Positions 1 to 7,090 of a stretch of 22,162 nucleotides of DNA are shown in pieces. Location of the stretch: positions 1-22,162 of the forward strand of contig CAMDRY010000014.1 of assembly GCA_945906975.1 (NCBI GenBank), written 5' to 3'. Numbering within the stretch: the first letter of the stretch is position 1; the number at the start of each line of letters is the position of its first letter. A program made the translations under genes and the position numbers. The notes under the pieces are model-generated. The model was not told the DNA's origin and did not search any database. It saw only the letters and a list, made by a program, of their open reading frames with translations. The DNA is from Bordetella parapertussis. Lineage in GTDB: Bacteria; Pseudomonadota; Gammaproteobacteria; Burkholderiales; SG8-39.

Positions 1-840
1 ATTGTCGGGGAGTCGGGGTGTGGCAAAACAACCGCCGGCAAGGCTATATTGCAGCTGCTGCATGAAGCGAGGGGGGAGGTTACATTTGAGGGTGTTCGTC
101 TCGATCTGCTGCGTGGCAATGCGCTGCGCCGACGTCGCGCCGATTTCCAGATCGTGTTTCAGGATCCGTATGCATCCCTTAACCCGCGCATGCGGGTTAA
201 CGACATCCTGGAGGAGGGTATCCTGTCGCTCGGCCTTGCAGGGCCACAATCGGAACGGCGAATCCTTCAACTGCTTGATCAGGTCGGACTGCCACTCGAT
301 GCGCGCCATCGTTATCCCCACGAATTCTCAGGCGGTCAGCGGCAGCGTATCGCCATCGCCAGGGCGCTGGCGGTCAGTCCGAAGCTGATCGTTTGCGATG
401 AGCCAACCAGTGCACTTGATGTTTCGGTGCAGGCGCAAATCCTCAATCTGCTCAAAGCACTGCAGCAGGAATTGTCGCTTTCCTACCTGTTTATCACCCA
501 CAACATCGCCGTGGTCGAATATCTCGCACACGACGTTGCGGTGATGTATCTTGGAAGGATCGTCGAACGCGGCACGGTTGCGGACGTCCTTGGCGCTCCA
601 AAGCATCCGTACACCCAGGCGCTGCTATCGGCGGTGCCCTCGCTGACCGACATGGGGATGCGAGGAATGATCCGGTTGCACGGGGAGCTCCCTTCGCCGG
701 TTACCCCGCCGGCGGGGTGCCATTTTCATCCGCGCTGCCCGCAAGTTCGTGATGAATGCCGTCTGCGTTACCCCGATGCCGTCGGAACCGGCGGCACCCA
801 GCAGGTGAGTTGCGTCTTGTTCAAGCCGCAGGCAGGTTAA
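1..840 (+). CDS. Oligopeptide/dipeptide-type ABC transporter ATP-binding protein (5'-truncated by window edge)
   Basis: Cytoplasmic ATPase subunit that would energise an ABC importer of peptides or related solutes. The reading frame is open from the first base. The Walker A motif GESGCGKTT lies within the first ten visible codons, so only the N-terminal strand region is missing. Further along are the Q-loop region (VFQDPYASLNPRM), the signature FSGGQRQR, Walker B (LIVCDEPTSALD) and the H-loop (FITHN). The C-terminus carries the oligopeptide-type extension with CHFHPRCP, typical of the DppF/OppF/GsiA class. The partner permeases and binding protein would lie upstream, outside the window. No clear terminator follows the TAA stop. 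Substrate is unknown: this ATPase class serves peptides, nickel, glutathione and opines. The family call is firm; the specific gene name is not. Confidence 0.93.
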   Translation: MVGESGCGKTTAGKAILQLLHEARGEVTFEGVRLDLLRGNALRRRRADFQIVFQDPYASLNPRMRVNDILEEGILSLGLAGPQSERRILQLLDQVGLPLDARHRYPHEFSGGQRQRIAIARALAVSPKLIVCDEPTSALDVSVQAQILNLLKALQQELSLSYLFITHNIAVVEYLAHDVAVMYLGRIVERGTVADVLGAPKHPYTQALLSAVPSLTDMGMRGMIRLHGELPSPVTPPAGCHFHPRCPQVRDECRLRYPDAVGTGGTQQVSCVLFKPQAG

Positions 841-905
841 TTTTTGCGAACGCCTATTCTTGGGAACTGTATTCCGCGGTTTATCTAGGGACTAGCCGGG
901 TTTTT

Positions 906-923
906 CGCATGCTATGACATGCG
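906..923. promoter_or_regulatory. Inverted repeat, possible operator or hairpin
   Basis: CGCATG and CATGCG are perfect reverse complements separated by CTATGA. The site lies 66 nt after the ABC ATPase stop and about 280 nt before the Bug gene. It could be a regulator half-site pair or a short RNA hairpin. There is no T-tract, so it is not a standard terminator. Function is inferred only from symmetry. Confidence 0.25.
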
Positions 924-1100
924 CCAAAATGAAATCTGGCCAGACGAAGGCCGCGCCTGTCAGATTGGATTTATGCCAATTATTTCTTCCCGGCACCTCA
1001 TGGATGCGATGCGCCCCCAGAACGACGCGCGCCGTCCCCGCATCCTGTGGTGTGATTATTTTTGGAGGGCTGCATATTATGTATAGTCGACATCAAATGC

Positions 1101-1129
1101 TTGATCCCGAGCTCCGAGGACAATATGCT
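1101..1129 (+). promoter_or_regulatory. Candidate sigma-70 promoter for the Bug/TctC gene
   Basis: TTGATC at 1101-1106 and TATGCT at 1124-1129 are separated by 17 nt. Each matches four of six consensus positions. The predicted start would leave a leader of about 65-70 nt before the ATG at 1204. The site overlaps the small open frame at 1079-1141, so both cannot be used as drawn from this promoter. Confidence 0.35.
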
Positions 1130-1203
1130 TCGCACATATAACAAATACTGTGGTGCGCCACGCGCCCCACAAACCAGTGATCTTTCTTGAGGAATTTTTT
1201 GTC

Positions 1204-2175
1204 ATGACTCGCATCATTCCAATCGTTGTCGTAGCCTTGTCGCTGGCGTTTTTGTCAGCTCCGGTGTGTGCTCAGTCTTGGCCGGTCAAGCCCGTTCGCA
1301 TCGTAGCGCCTTTCGCCGCAGGCGGCCTTGCTGATGTGCTTGCAAGAGCGCTTGGAGAAAAACTTAGCTCCAGCATGGGCGTGCCCTTTATTGTCGAGAA
1401 CCGTGTTGGTGCGGGAGGTAACATTGGGGCTGATATGGTGGCCCGCGCCGAGCCTGACGGTTACACGCTTTTGTTGTCATCGGCAGGCATTCTCACTATC
1501 AACGCCAGCCTCTACTCGCGTATGCCGTTTGATCCGCAGGTGGCGTTTGCGCCAGTAACGGTCGTGGCTGACATGCCCATGCTGATGGTTGTGCGTGCGG
1601 ATTTGCCGGCGAAAAATCTGCTTGAGTTCATTGCGCTCGCCAAGCGTGATCCAGAAAAAATGTTCTTTGGATCGCCCGGGAACGGCACGACCGGTCATCT
1701 GGGAATGGAGATGTTCCAGTCAGTCGCCGGTGTTCGCATCGGGCACGTGCCTTACAAAAGCGCCGCCGAGGCGGTCACGGCGGCTGTCGGCGGGCAAACC
1801 AGCGGCATGTTCGATAACCCCCCGACGGTGCTGGCGCAAATCCGCGCAGGCAGTTTGCGTGCGCTGGCCGTGACCAGTGGGCAAAGATTGCCGCAATTGC
1901 CGGATGTCCCGACCATGGCTGAGGCCGGTCTGCCCGGTTTTGAGGCTTCATCCTGGTTTGCGCTGGTGGCACCGGCGAAAACACCACAGGCCGTTATTGA
2001 CCGACTTTACGCTGAGTCGGCCAAGGCCCTGCAGAATCCGGAGATGCAGGCGCGCTTTGCCGCTCTGGGCGCGCGCCTGGTCGGCAATCGTCCTGAGGAC
2101 TTTGCCCGATTCATTCTCAGCGAGCGGGCAAAGTGGGACGGCATAATAAAAAAGGCGGGAATCAAGCTCAACTGA
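1204..2175 (+). CDS. Bug/TctC-family periplasmic solute-binding protein
   Basis: Periplasmic receptor of the tripartite tricarboxylate transporter (TTT) type, which binds small carboxylates or similar solutes; 323 residues, the usual family length. An N-terminal signal peptide (about residues 1-22) has a hydrophobic core and a cleavage-like APVCAQS. The mature start WPVKPVRIVAPFAAGG is the Bug family hallmark, followed by VENRVGAGG, a PDGYTLL segment, VPYK, the PTMAEAGLPGFE motif and a C-terminal KWDGIIKKAGI. ATG 1204 is chosen because TTGAGGAA lies just upstream and the signal peptide begins there; a GTG at 1150 in the same frame has no such support. No tctA/tctB membrane genes are nearby, which is common for Bug genes in Burkholderiales. 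The ligand cannot be inferred. Confidence 0.92.
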   Translation: MTRIIPIVVVALSLAFLSAPVCAQSWPVKPVRIVAPFAAGGLADVLARALGEKLSSSMGVPFIVENRVGAGGNIGADMVARAEPDGYTLLLSSAGILTINASLYSRMPFDPQVAFAPVTVVADMPMLMVVRADLPAKNLLEFIALAKRDPEKMFFGSPGNGTTGHLGMEMFQSVAGVRIGHVPYKSAAEAVTAAVGGQTSGMFDNPPTVLAQIRAGSLRALAVTSGQRLPQLPDVPTMAEAGLPGFEASSWFALVAPAKTPQAVIDRLYAESAKALQNPEMQARFAALGARLVGNRPEDFARFILSERAKWDGIIKKAGIKLN

Positions 2176-2269
2176 TTTTCAGGGCAGGGCGTATTTGTCC
2201 AGACTCGGGGCGATTGCTTTAAAGAACCGTCTGGCAAGTGCTCCTGACCCGTTCCGGGACAGCAGTCGC

Positions 2270-3832
2270 TTATTTTTTTGTCGGCTTGATGGTCTTGCTG
2301 ATCCGTTTTTCGTTCTTCGCGCCGGACTTTTTGGCCGGTTTTTTCTTGCCGCTTACGATACTTTTGACTTGAATGCTGAGTTTCTGACCGGCGGTGAGCC
2401 GACCGATGGTGTTCCAGTGGCGCAGGTCGTCGACACTGACCTTGTGGCGGCTCGCGATCGTTTGCAGTGTGTCCCCTGTTTTGACGGTGTAGGTGAGTTT
2501 TCGTATCTGTGACCGCGGTTCTGGCGCTGCCGGCGGCTGGAACAGGGCCGGCAGGCCGTCGGTCGCCGCAGTTGAGCCTTTCACGGGAACGAGTAGGGGT
2601 TGTCCCGGCGCCATCCTGCCCTTTGGCCGGATGCCGTTTACCTGCTTTAACTTTGCGAGTGTCATGCCATTTTGCGCGGCGATAGTTTCGAGTTTTTCGC
2701 CCGGCCTGATGATGTAGGTTTGCCAGGAGGACAAGGGCTTGTCGTGGGTGGCCAGATTGGCCTTGAACATCTCCGCGTGGTCAACAGGCAGCACCAGGGT
2801 TGCGCCCGCAGAACCGGGAAGGACCGGCCGGTTATGGCCCGGATTCAGGGCCAGTAGCTCCTCCACGGGCATCTGCGCTAATCGCGCGACGATGCGCAAG
2901 TCGATGTCCTGGTTGCGCGGAACAGTGACGAAGTAGGGCCGGTTCGGGATCGGATCCATGTCGATCTTAAAGGCGGATGGATTGGCGACGATATTTTTCA
3001 GCGCTTGCAGCTTGGGCACGTAATAGCGCGTCTCCGCCGGCATGGTGAGCGAAAGGAAATCCGTCGGCAGTCCCAGTTTGCGATTCTTCTCGATGGCGCG
3101 TGCCACCGCATTCTCGCCCCAGTTATAGGAGGCGAGCGCGAGTTGCCAGTCACCGTGCATTTCATAAAGGAATTGCAGGTAGTCCAGCGCGGCGGTGGTC
3201 GAAGCGATGATGTCGCGGCGGCCGTCGTACCACCAATTTTGTGTCAGGTCGTAACGTTTTCCGGTGCCAGGGATGAACTGCCACAGACCGGAAGCATTGG
3301 CGCTGGAGTAGGCCATCGGGTTGAACGCGCTCTCGACCATGGGGAGCAATGCGAGCTCGGTCGGCATGTTGCGCTTTTCCAGTTCTTCGACGATGTGATA
3401 CAGGTAACGGCGGCTGCGCTCGACCATGCGTTTGATGTAGCTGGGACGTGTGGTGTAATAAATCTGCCTGTCGTCCACTAGCGGGCTCACCAGATTTGGC
3501 ATGGAAAAGCCCTTGCGCATTCGTACCCATAAATCATCCTCCCGTGAAGTGAGGTCGATGGCGCGGGTCAGTTCGGGCGATTTTATTTCCTGGCGATCGG
3601 CAATTGGCGGCAGCGCAACCATCGGTCCGGCGGGGGCCGCTGGCTTAAGGGCTGGGGCTGGGGCCTGCCCATCGCGCGGTGCCTCGACAGGTGCCGCGGG
3701 GACGGAAGGTGCCGGCAAGACAGCGTTGAGCGCGCGGGTGGGCGCGGCTGTGGGGATTGGCGCCATGCCGGCGCAGGCGCCCAGGAGGGGTAGGAGCAGC
3801 AACAGTGACAGACGTGGTACGAGGTTCGCCAC
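2270..3832 (-). CDS. mltD: Membrane-bound lytic murein transglycosylase D, LysM lipoprotein
   Basis: Cleaves the glycan strands of peptidoglycan with 1,6-anhydro product formation; outer-membrane lipoprotein, 520 residues. With a GTG start at 3832 the protein opens with a compact signal MANLVPRLSLLLLLPLLGAC whose lipobox Cys is residue 20. A Pro/Ala-rich linker follows to about residue 75. The GH23 (SLT) domain is at about 150-260, with catalytic Glu167 in MVESAFNP and then GLWQFIPGTG. Two LysM peptidoglycan-binding domains lie at about 374-417 and 446-489, and the Lys-rich tail runs from about 495. GTG 3832 is preferred because a perfect AGGAGG (plus-strand 3839-3844) sits 6 nt upstream. Starts at 3859 (ATG) or 3901 (TTG) lack a ribosome site and would add charged residues before the signal. 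It is downstream of gloB on the same strand, a common betaproteobacterial neighbourhood. Confidence 0.95.
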   Translation of the reverse strand: MANLVPRLSLLLLLPLLGACAGMAPIPTAAPTRALNAVLPAPSVPAAPVEAPRDGQAPAPALKPAAPAGPMVALPPIADRQEIKSPELTRAIDLTSREDDLWVRMRKGFSMPNLVSPLVDDRQIYYTTRPSYIKRMVERSRRYLYHIVEELEKRNMPTELALLPMVESAFNPMAYSSANASGLWQFIPGTGKRYDLTQNWWYDGRRDIIASTTAALDYLQFLYEMHGDWQLALASYNWGENAVARAIEKNRKLGLPTDFLSLTMPAETRYYVPKLQALKNIVANPSAFKIDMDPIPNRPYFVTVPRNQDIDLRIVARLAQMPVEELLALNPGHNRPVLPGSAGATLVLPVDHAEMFKANLATHDKPLSSWQTYIIRPGEKLETIAAQNGMTLAKLKQVNGIRPKGRMAPGQPLLVPVKGSTAATDGLPALFQPPAAPEPRSQIRKLTYTVKTGDTLQTIASRHKVSVDDLRHWNTIGRLTAGQKLSIQVKSIVSGKKKPAKKSGAKNEKRISKTIKPTKK

Positions 3833-3838
3833 GCGGTC

Positions 3839-3844
3839 CCTCCT
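3839..3844 (-). promoter_or_regulatory. Shine-Dalgarno AGGAGG that sets the mltD start
   Basis: Reverse complement of CCTCCT, a full anti-16S match 6 nt before the GTG at 3832. It lies inside the frame if upstream ATG/TTG codons are used, so it decides for the shorter protein. Confidence 0.75.
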
Positions 3845-3984
3845 AGTTTTCCGGCGCATGACGGCCAAGGGGCCCGGGTAGGTCAAGGCGAGATAAATCA
3901 ACAGAAGTCATACATGACCCGTGTTTGAGCCCGCCGCTGATCCATATCTCCCAGGAGCTTGTACCAGACTGGCTGATGCGTTGG

Positions 3985-4746
3985 TCAGAAATGGTTTTTC
4001 CATTCGCGAACGGCGGCAAAGACTTCCACTGCATTGGCTGCTTGGCCGCCAGATTGACGGGCTGCCGATGCGATGACCTCGGGTTGGTCGCAGCGCAGAA
4101 AGGGGTTGCTGGCTTTTTCCTCCCCAATCGTGAATGGCACGGTGGGCCTGTTTTGCCGGCGCGCTTCGATATCGCGCGCTTCACGCGCGGCAAGCACGGT
4201 GTTGCCCGGTTCCACTGCACGGGCAAATCGGATATTGGAGAGTGTGTATTCATGGGCGCAATAGACGCGAGTGTCGTCCGGGAGCGCGGTGAACTTGGCC
4301 AGCGATGCCGACATTTGCTGCGGTGTTCCTTCGAACAGTCTGCCGCAGCCGCAGGCAAAGAGTGTGTCGCCACAAAATAGGGACGATGCGCCATAATACG
4401 CGATGTGGCTGCGTGTGTGGCCGGGGACCTCGATAACGGTCAGGGTCGCGCCCATTTCGGGCAGTGTCACTTTATCACCCTGTGTGACCACCCGCGTAAT
4501 GCCGGAAATGCGGTCGTCCCTAGGTCCGAATACTGGCAGGTCTGCCGCCAACTCGGCCAGGCCGCCAATATGGTCGGGGTGATGGTGGGTTATCAGTATG
4601 GCGGTCAGGGTCAGTGCTTCACGGGCAAGGTAATCGCGGATTGGCGCCGCATCGCCGGGATCGATTACAACGGCGTGCTGTCCTTGGCGTAGCACCCAAA
4701 GATAATTGTCATCAAAAGCAGGTACGGGGACGACGGTAAAAGGCAT
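3985..4746 (-). CDS. gloB: Hydroxyacylglutathione hydrolase (glyoxalase II)
   Basis: Hydrolyses S-D-lactoylglutathione to D-lactate and glutathione, the second step of methylglyoxal detoxification in the cytosol. It is 253 residues, normal for bacterial GloB. The metallo-beta-lactamase metal-binding motif THHHPDH is at residues 53-59. Further metal ligands are His110 (VPGHTRSH), Asp127 (FCGDTLF) and His165 (YCAHEYT). The C-terminal glyoxalase II domain carries the glutathione-binding part, with NPFLRCD. ATG 4746 is chosen because it gives the canonical N-terminus MPFTVVPVPAFDDNYLW; upstream codons add an unrelated 40-residue extension. The ribosome site there is weak. Divergent from the methyltransferase gene (about 150 nt between starts), with mltD downstream. 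Confidence 0.96.
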   Translation of the reverse strand: MPFTVVPVPAFDDNYLWVLRQGQHAVVIDPGDAAPIRDYLAREALTLTAILITHHHPDHIGGLAELAADLPVFGPRDDRISGITRVVTQGDKVTLPEMGATLTVIEVPGHTRSHIAYYGASSLFCGDTLFACGCGRLFEGTPQQMSASLAKFTALPDDTRVYCAHEYTLSNIRFARAVEPGNTVLAAREARDIEARRQNRPTVPFTIGEEKASNPFLRCDQPEVIASAARQSGGQAANAVEVFAAVREWKNHF

Positions 4747-4898
4747 GAGAGTTGATCGCTTCAATAGTCGCAAAATGAGGGTGGGCGATTTGAACAGAAC
4801 GTTGCCCGGATGAGAATTCCGGCTCGGCAGGGGCTTGCTTGCCGCCGTCTCCGAAAAATGCCGCATCCGGCCCGCTGAAACTTACCCCGCCATTATAT

Positions 4899-5627
4899 AT
4901 GCCTACCCTGTCCGATTGGTTTAACACGCCCAAGGGCCAATATGTCCTCGACTGGGAGCAGGCTCAGTTTGACAACGCCATCGAGGATGTATTCGGCTTT
5001 AACGCCGTGCAGGTGGGGCTTCCCGGCCTTGATTTTTTGCGCGAAAGCCGTATTCCACTGCGTTTTTCCGTAGATGGCATCCCCAGCGCCTCGCTTGTCG
5101 CTGATCCGACCCATCTTCCGCTTGCCACCCACAGTATCGACCTGCTGGTGCTGCCGCATGTCCTGGAATTCAGCGCTAACCCCCACCAGATCCTGCGCGA
5201 GGTCGAGCGTGTTCTGATGCCGGAGGGGCAGGTTGTAATTTCAGGTTTCAATCCCCTGAGCCTTTGGGGGCTGAGAGGTATTTTCGGCGGCGCAAGCTAT
5301 CCTTGGTGCGGTCGTTTTATCGGATTGTTCCGGATGCGTGACTGGCTTACTTTGCTTGGTTTTGAGCTTAATGGCGGACGTTTCGGCTGCTATGTGCCGC
5401 CGTTAAGCCAGACGCGCTGGCTGCAGCGCTTTTCGTTTTTGGAAAGCGCTGGCGACCGCTGGTGGCCCATCGCCGGTGGTGTGTACGTTGTGCGTGCCGT
5501 GAAGCGTACAGCCGGCATGCGACTCGTCATGCCGTCGTGGCGAGAGCGGCGGCTCAAGCGGCCGGCACTTGTGCAAGTGGCCCGGCGTGACAATGTCATT
5601 CATGTTCTGCCTGCGGAGCGGCGCTGA
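4899..5627 (+). CDS. Class I SAM-dependent methyltransferase (substrate unknown)
   Basis: A 242-residue protein with a Methyltransf_11-like core. VADPTHLPLATHSIDLLVLP (residues 67-86) is the motif II region, and RVLMPEGQVVISGFNPLSLW (104-123) is the motif III region with its typical P-x-G turn. The glycine-rich motif I is atypical: around residues 37-46 it reads VQVGLPGLDF rather than the usual GxGxG. This may be a feature of the subfamily or reduced cofactor affinity. ATG 4899 gives MPTLSDWFNTPKGQYV, a start like that of gloB-linked methyltransferases in betaproteobacteria; an earlier ATG at 4839 would read into the divergent promoter region. Downstream are rnhA and dnaQ. Substrate cannot be assigned. 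Confidence 0.85.
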   Translation: MPTLSDWFNTPKGQYVLDWEQAQFDNAIEDVFGFNAVQVGLPGLDFLRESRIPLRFSVDGIPSASLVADPTHLPLATHSIDLLVLPHVLEFSANPHQILREVERVLMPEGQVVISGFNPLSLWGLRGIFGGASYPWCGRFIGLFRMRDWLTLLGFELNGGRFGCYVPPLSQTRWLQRFSFLESAGDRWWPIAGGVYVVRAVKRTAGMRLVMPSWRERRLKRPALVQVARRDNVIHVLPAERR

Positions 5628-5738
5628 TGCCGCGCCTGTCCATGCCTTTTTTAAAGGTGTTTGCCGCCGGGCACCGTGTACTGTCCGCTCTATGAAGCGC
5701 AACCTTGAACGCCACGCCAAACGCGGGACGCGGAGCCT

Positions 5739-6185
5739 ATGGAAAGTGTGAAAATTTATGCTGATGGTGCCTGCAAGGGGAATCCCGGTCCGGGCGGGTG
5801 GGGGGCGTTGCTGGTTAAGGACGGGATAGAAAAAGAATTGTTCGGCGGCGAGTCGGCGACCACCAACAACCGCATGGAACTGACCGCGGCCATCCGCGCC
5901 CTTGATGCGTTGACCCGGGCTTGCGAGGTGGATATTTACACCGACTCACAGTATGTGCAAAAGGGCATGACCGAATGGGTGAATAACTGGAAACGGCGGG
6001 GATGGCGGACCGCCGACCGGCAGCCGGTCAAGAACGTCGATTTATGGCAGCAACTTGAAACGGCCGCAGCGCGGCATAAAGTGAGTTGGCACTGGGTTCG
6101 GGGGCATGCGGGACACGAGGGCAACGAGCGCGCCGATGCGCTCGCCAATCGCGGTGTAGAGCATAAGCTGACGGGGCAGGCATGA
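5739..6185 (+). CDS. rnhA: Ribonuclease HI
   Basis: Degrades the RNA strand of RNA-DNA hybrids; 148 residues, standard for bacterial RNase HI. The DEDD residues are visible: Asp9 in [16 protein letters not shown], Glu47 in NNRMELTAA, Asp69 in YTDSQYV and Asp133 in NERADALAN, with the flexible-loop His123 (RGHAGH). The basic handle region ([18 protein letters not shown], from residue 82) is present, as in E. coli RNase HI. The stop overlaps the dnaQ start by 4 nt (ATGA), implying translational coupling. rnhA-dnaQ adjacency is conserved in many proteobacteria, usually divergent in enterics but co-directional here. Confidence 0.97.
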   Translation: MESVKIYADGACKGNPGPGGWGALLVKDGIEKELFGGESATTNNRMELTAAIRALDALTRACEVDIYTDSQYVQKGMTEWVNNWKRRGWRTADRQPVKNVDLWQQLETAAARHKVSWHWVRGHAGHEGNERADALANRGVEHKLTGQA

Positions 6186-6907
6186 GGCAAATAGTCCTTG
6201 ACACCGAGACTACGGGCCTCAATGCGAGGCTGGGCGATCGTATCATCGAGATCGGCTGCATAGAAATATTCAATCGCCGGGTGACCGATCGTTCTTGGCA
6301 CCAATACATCAACCCGCAACGCAAGAGCGATCCGGGTGCATTGGCCGTTCACGGCATCGCCGATGAATTTCTTGAAGACAAGCCAAGGTTCAAGGAACTG
6401 GCGCGGGATTTCCTGGATTTTGTCAGCGGCGCCGAGCTTATCATTCACAACGCTGGGTTCGATATCGAGTTCCTGGATGCGGAGTTGCGCAAAGCCGGAC
6501 TCGATTCCCTGGACAAGTTTGGTGTCACTGTGACCGACACCCTAAAGCTGGCCAAATCGCTGCACCCGGGCAAAAGAAATTCACTCGATGCCTTGTGCGA
6601 GCGCTACGAAATCGACAACTCCCACCGCACCGTCCATGGTGCGTTGCTTGATGCGCAACTGCTGGCGGAAGTGTTTCTCGCCATGACGCGGGGGCAGGAG
6701 AGCCTGCTGATGGAGGTCGAAACACTATCCGAGCAGCCGCAGGGCGCGGAGCTTGTGGCGAACGCAGCAATGGAAGAGCGCCCTCGTCTTTTTATCATGG
6801 CGCCTAGCGAGGACGAGCTCGCGGAGCACGAAAAGCAGCTTTCCGCGATCGACAAGGAAAGCAAAGGGGCTTGCGTTTGGCGCCTGCTCGAGCGCCAGGG
6901 GGGCTGA
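6182..6907 (+). CDS. dnaQ: DNA polymerase III epsilon subunit (3'-5' proofreading exonuclease)
   Basis: Proofreading subunit of the replicative polymerase core; 241 residues. All exonuclease motifs are intact: ExoI Asp7/Glu9 (LDTETTG), ExoII Asp94 (HNAGFDIEF) and ExoIII His152/Asp157 (VHGALLDAQ), i.e. the DEDDh class. After the nuclease domain, QESLLM at about 172-177 matches the beta-clamp-binding motif position of E. coli epsilon. A C-terminal tail of about 60 residues would contact the polymerase alpha subunit. The start overlaps rnhA by ATGA. No clear hairpin terminator follows; the next gene begins about 180 nt later and appears to belong to a different functional unit. Confidence 0.97.
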   Translation: MRQIVLDTETTGLNARLGDRIIEIGCIEIFNRRVTDRSWHQYINPQRKSDPGALAVHGIADEFLEDKPRFKELARDFLDFVSGAELIIHNAGFDIEFLDAELRKAGLDSLDKFGVTVTDTLKLAKSLHPGKRNSLDALCERYEIDNSHRTVHGALLDAQLLAEVFLAMTRGQESLLMEVETLSEQPQGAELVANAAMEERPRLFIMAPSEDELAEHEKQLSAIDKESKGACVWRLLERQGG

Positions 6908-7090
6908 ATGCCGCAGTAGTGTCTGTCGCGCCTTCATGGCATTCCAGCCGGTTTGGCGTTTTTCGACAAGTTATTCATTTGAGGGCAGAATGAAACCCCG
7001 CCGGAGTGCAGCGCCGGACAGGGTCGCTGGTGTTGAAATTTGCTGAAACAATAGCGCGCATATGAAGACGAAGCGCGAATGGAGGGGTCT

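Larger units (their letters stand above)
841..1203. other. 363-nt intergenic/leader region upstream of the first Bug protein gene
   Basis: No convincing protein gene. Visible items are a perfect inverted repeat (CGCATG, 6-nt loop, CATGCG) at 906-923; a 7-bp inverted repeat GGATGCG/CGCATCC enclosing a 30-nt GC-rich loop at 1002-1045; a 20-codon open frame at 1079-1141 preceded by GGAGG at 1064-1068; and a plausible sigma-70 promoter at 1101-1129. A longer open frame beginning at 914 has no ribosome binding site and resembles no family I recognise. Confidence 0.5.

Noticed and set aside
914..1141. 75-codon open frame upstream of the first Bug gene
   Set aside because: No ribosome site at its start, no recognisable domain, mixed composition; only its last 20 codons have a possible independent start.
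2176..2269. Bidirectional terminator between the first Bug gene and mltD
   Set aside because: CTGACCC/GGGACAG can pair, but with an internal mismatch and no adjacent T-tract of convincing length; too weak to annotate.
6908..7090. tRNA or small RNA in the gap after dnaQ
   Set aside because: No cloverleaf, no terminator-like hairpin beyond a 3-bp stem, and no clear promoter; nothing to support an RNA gene.
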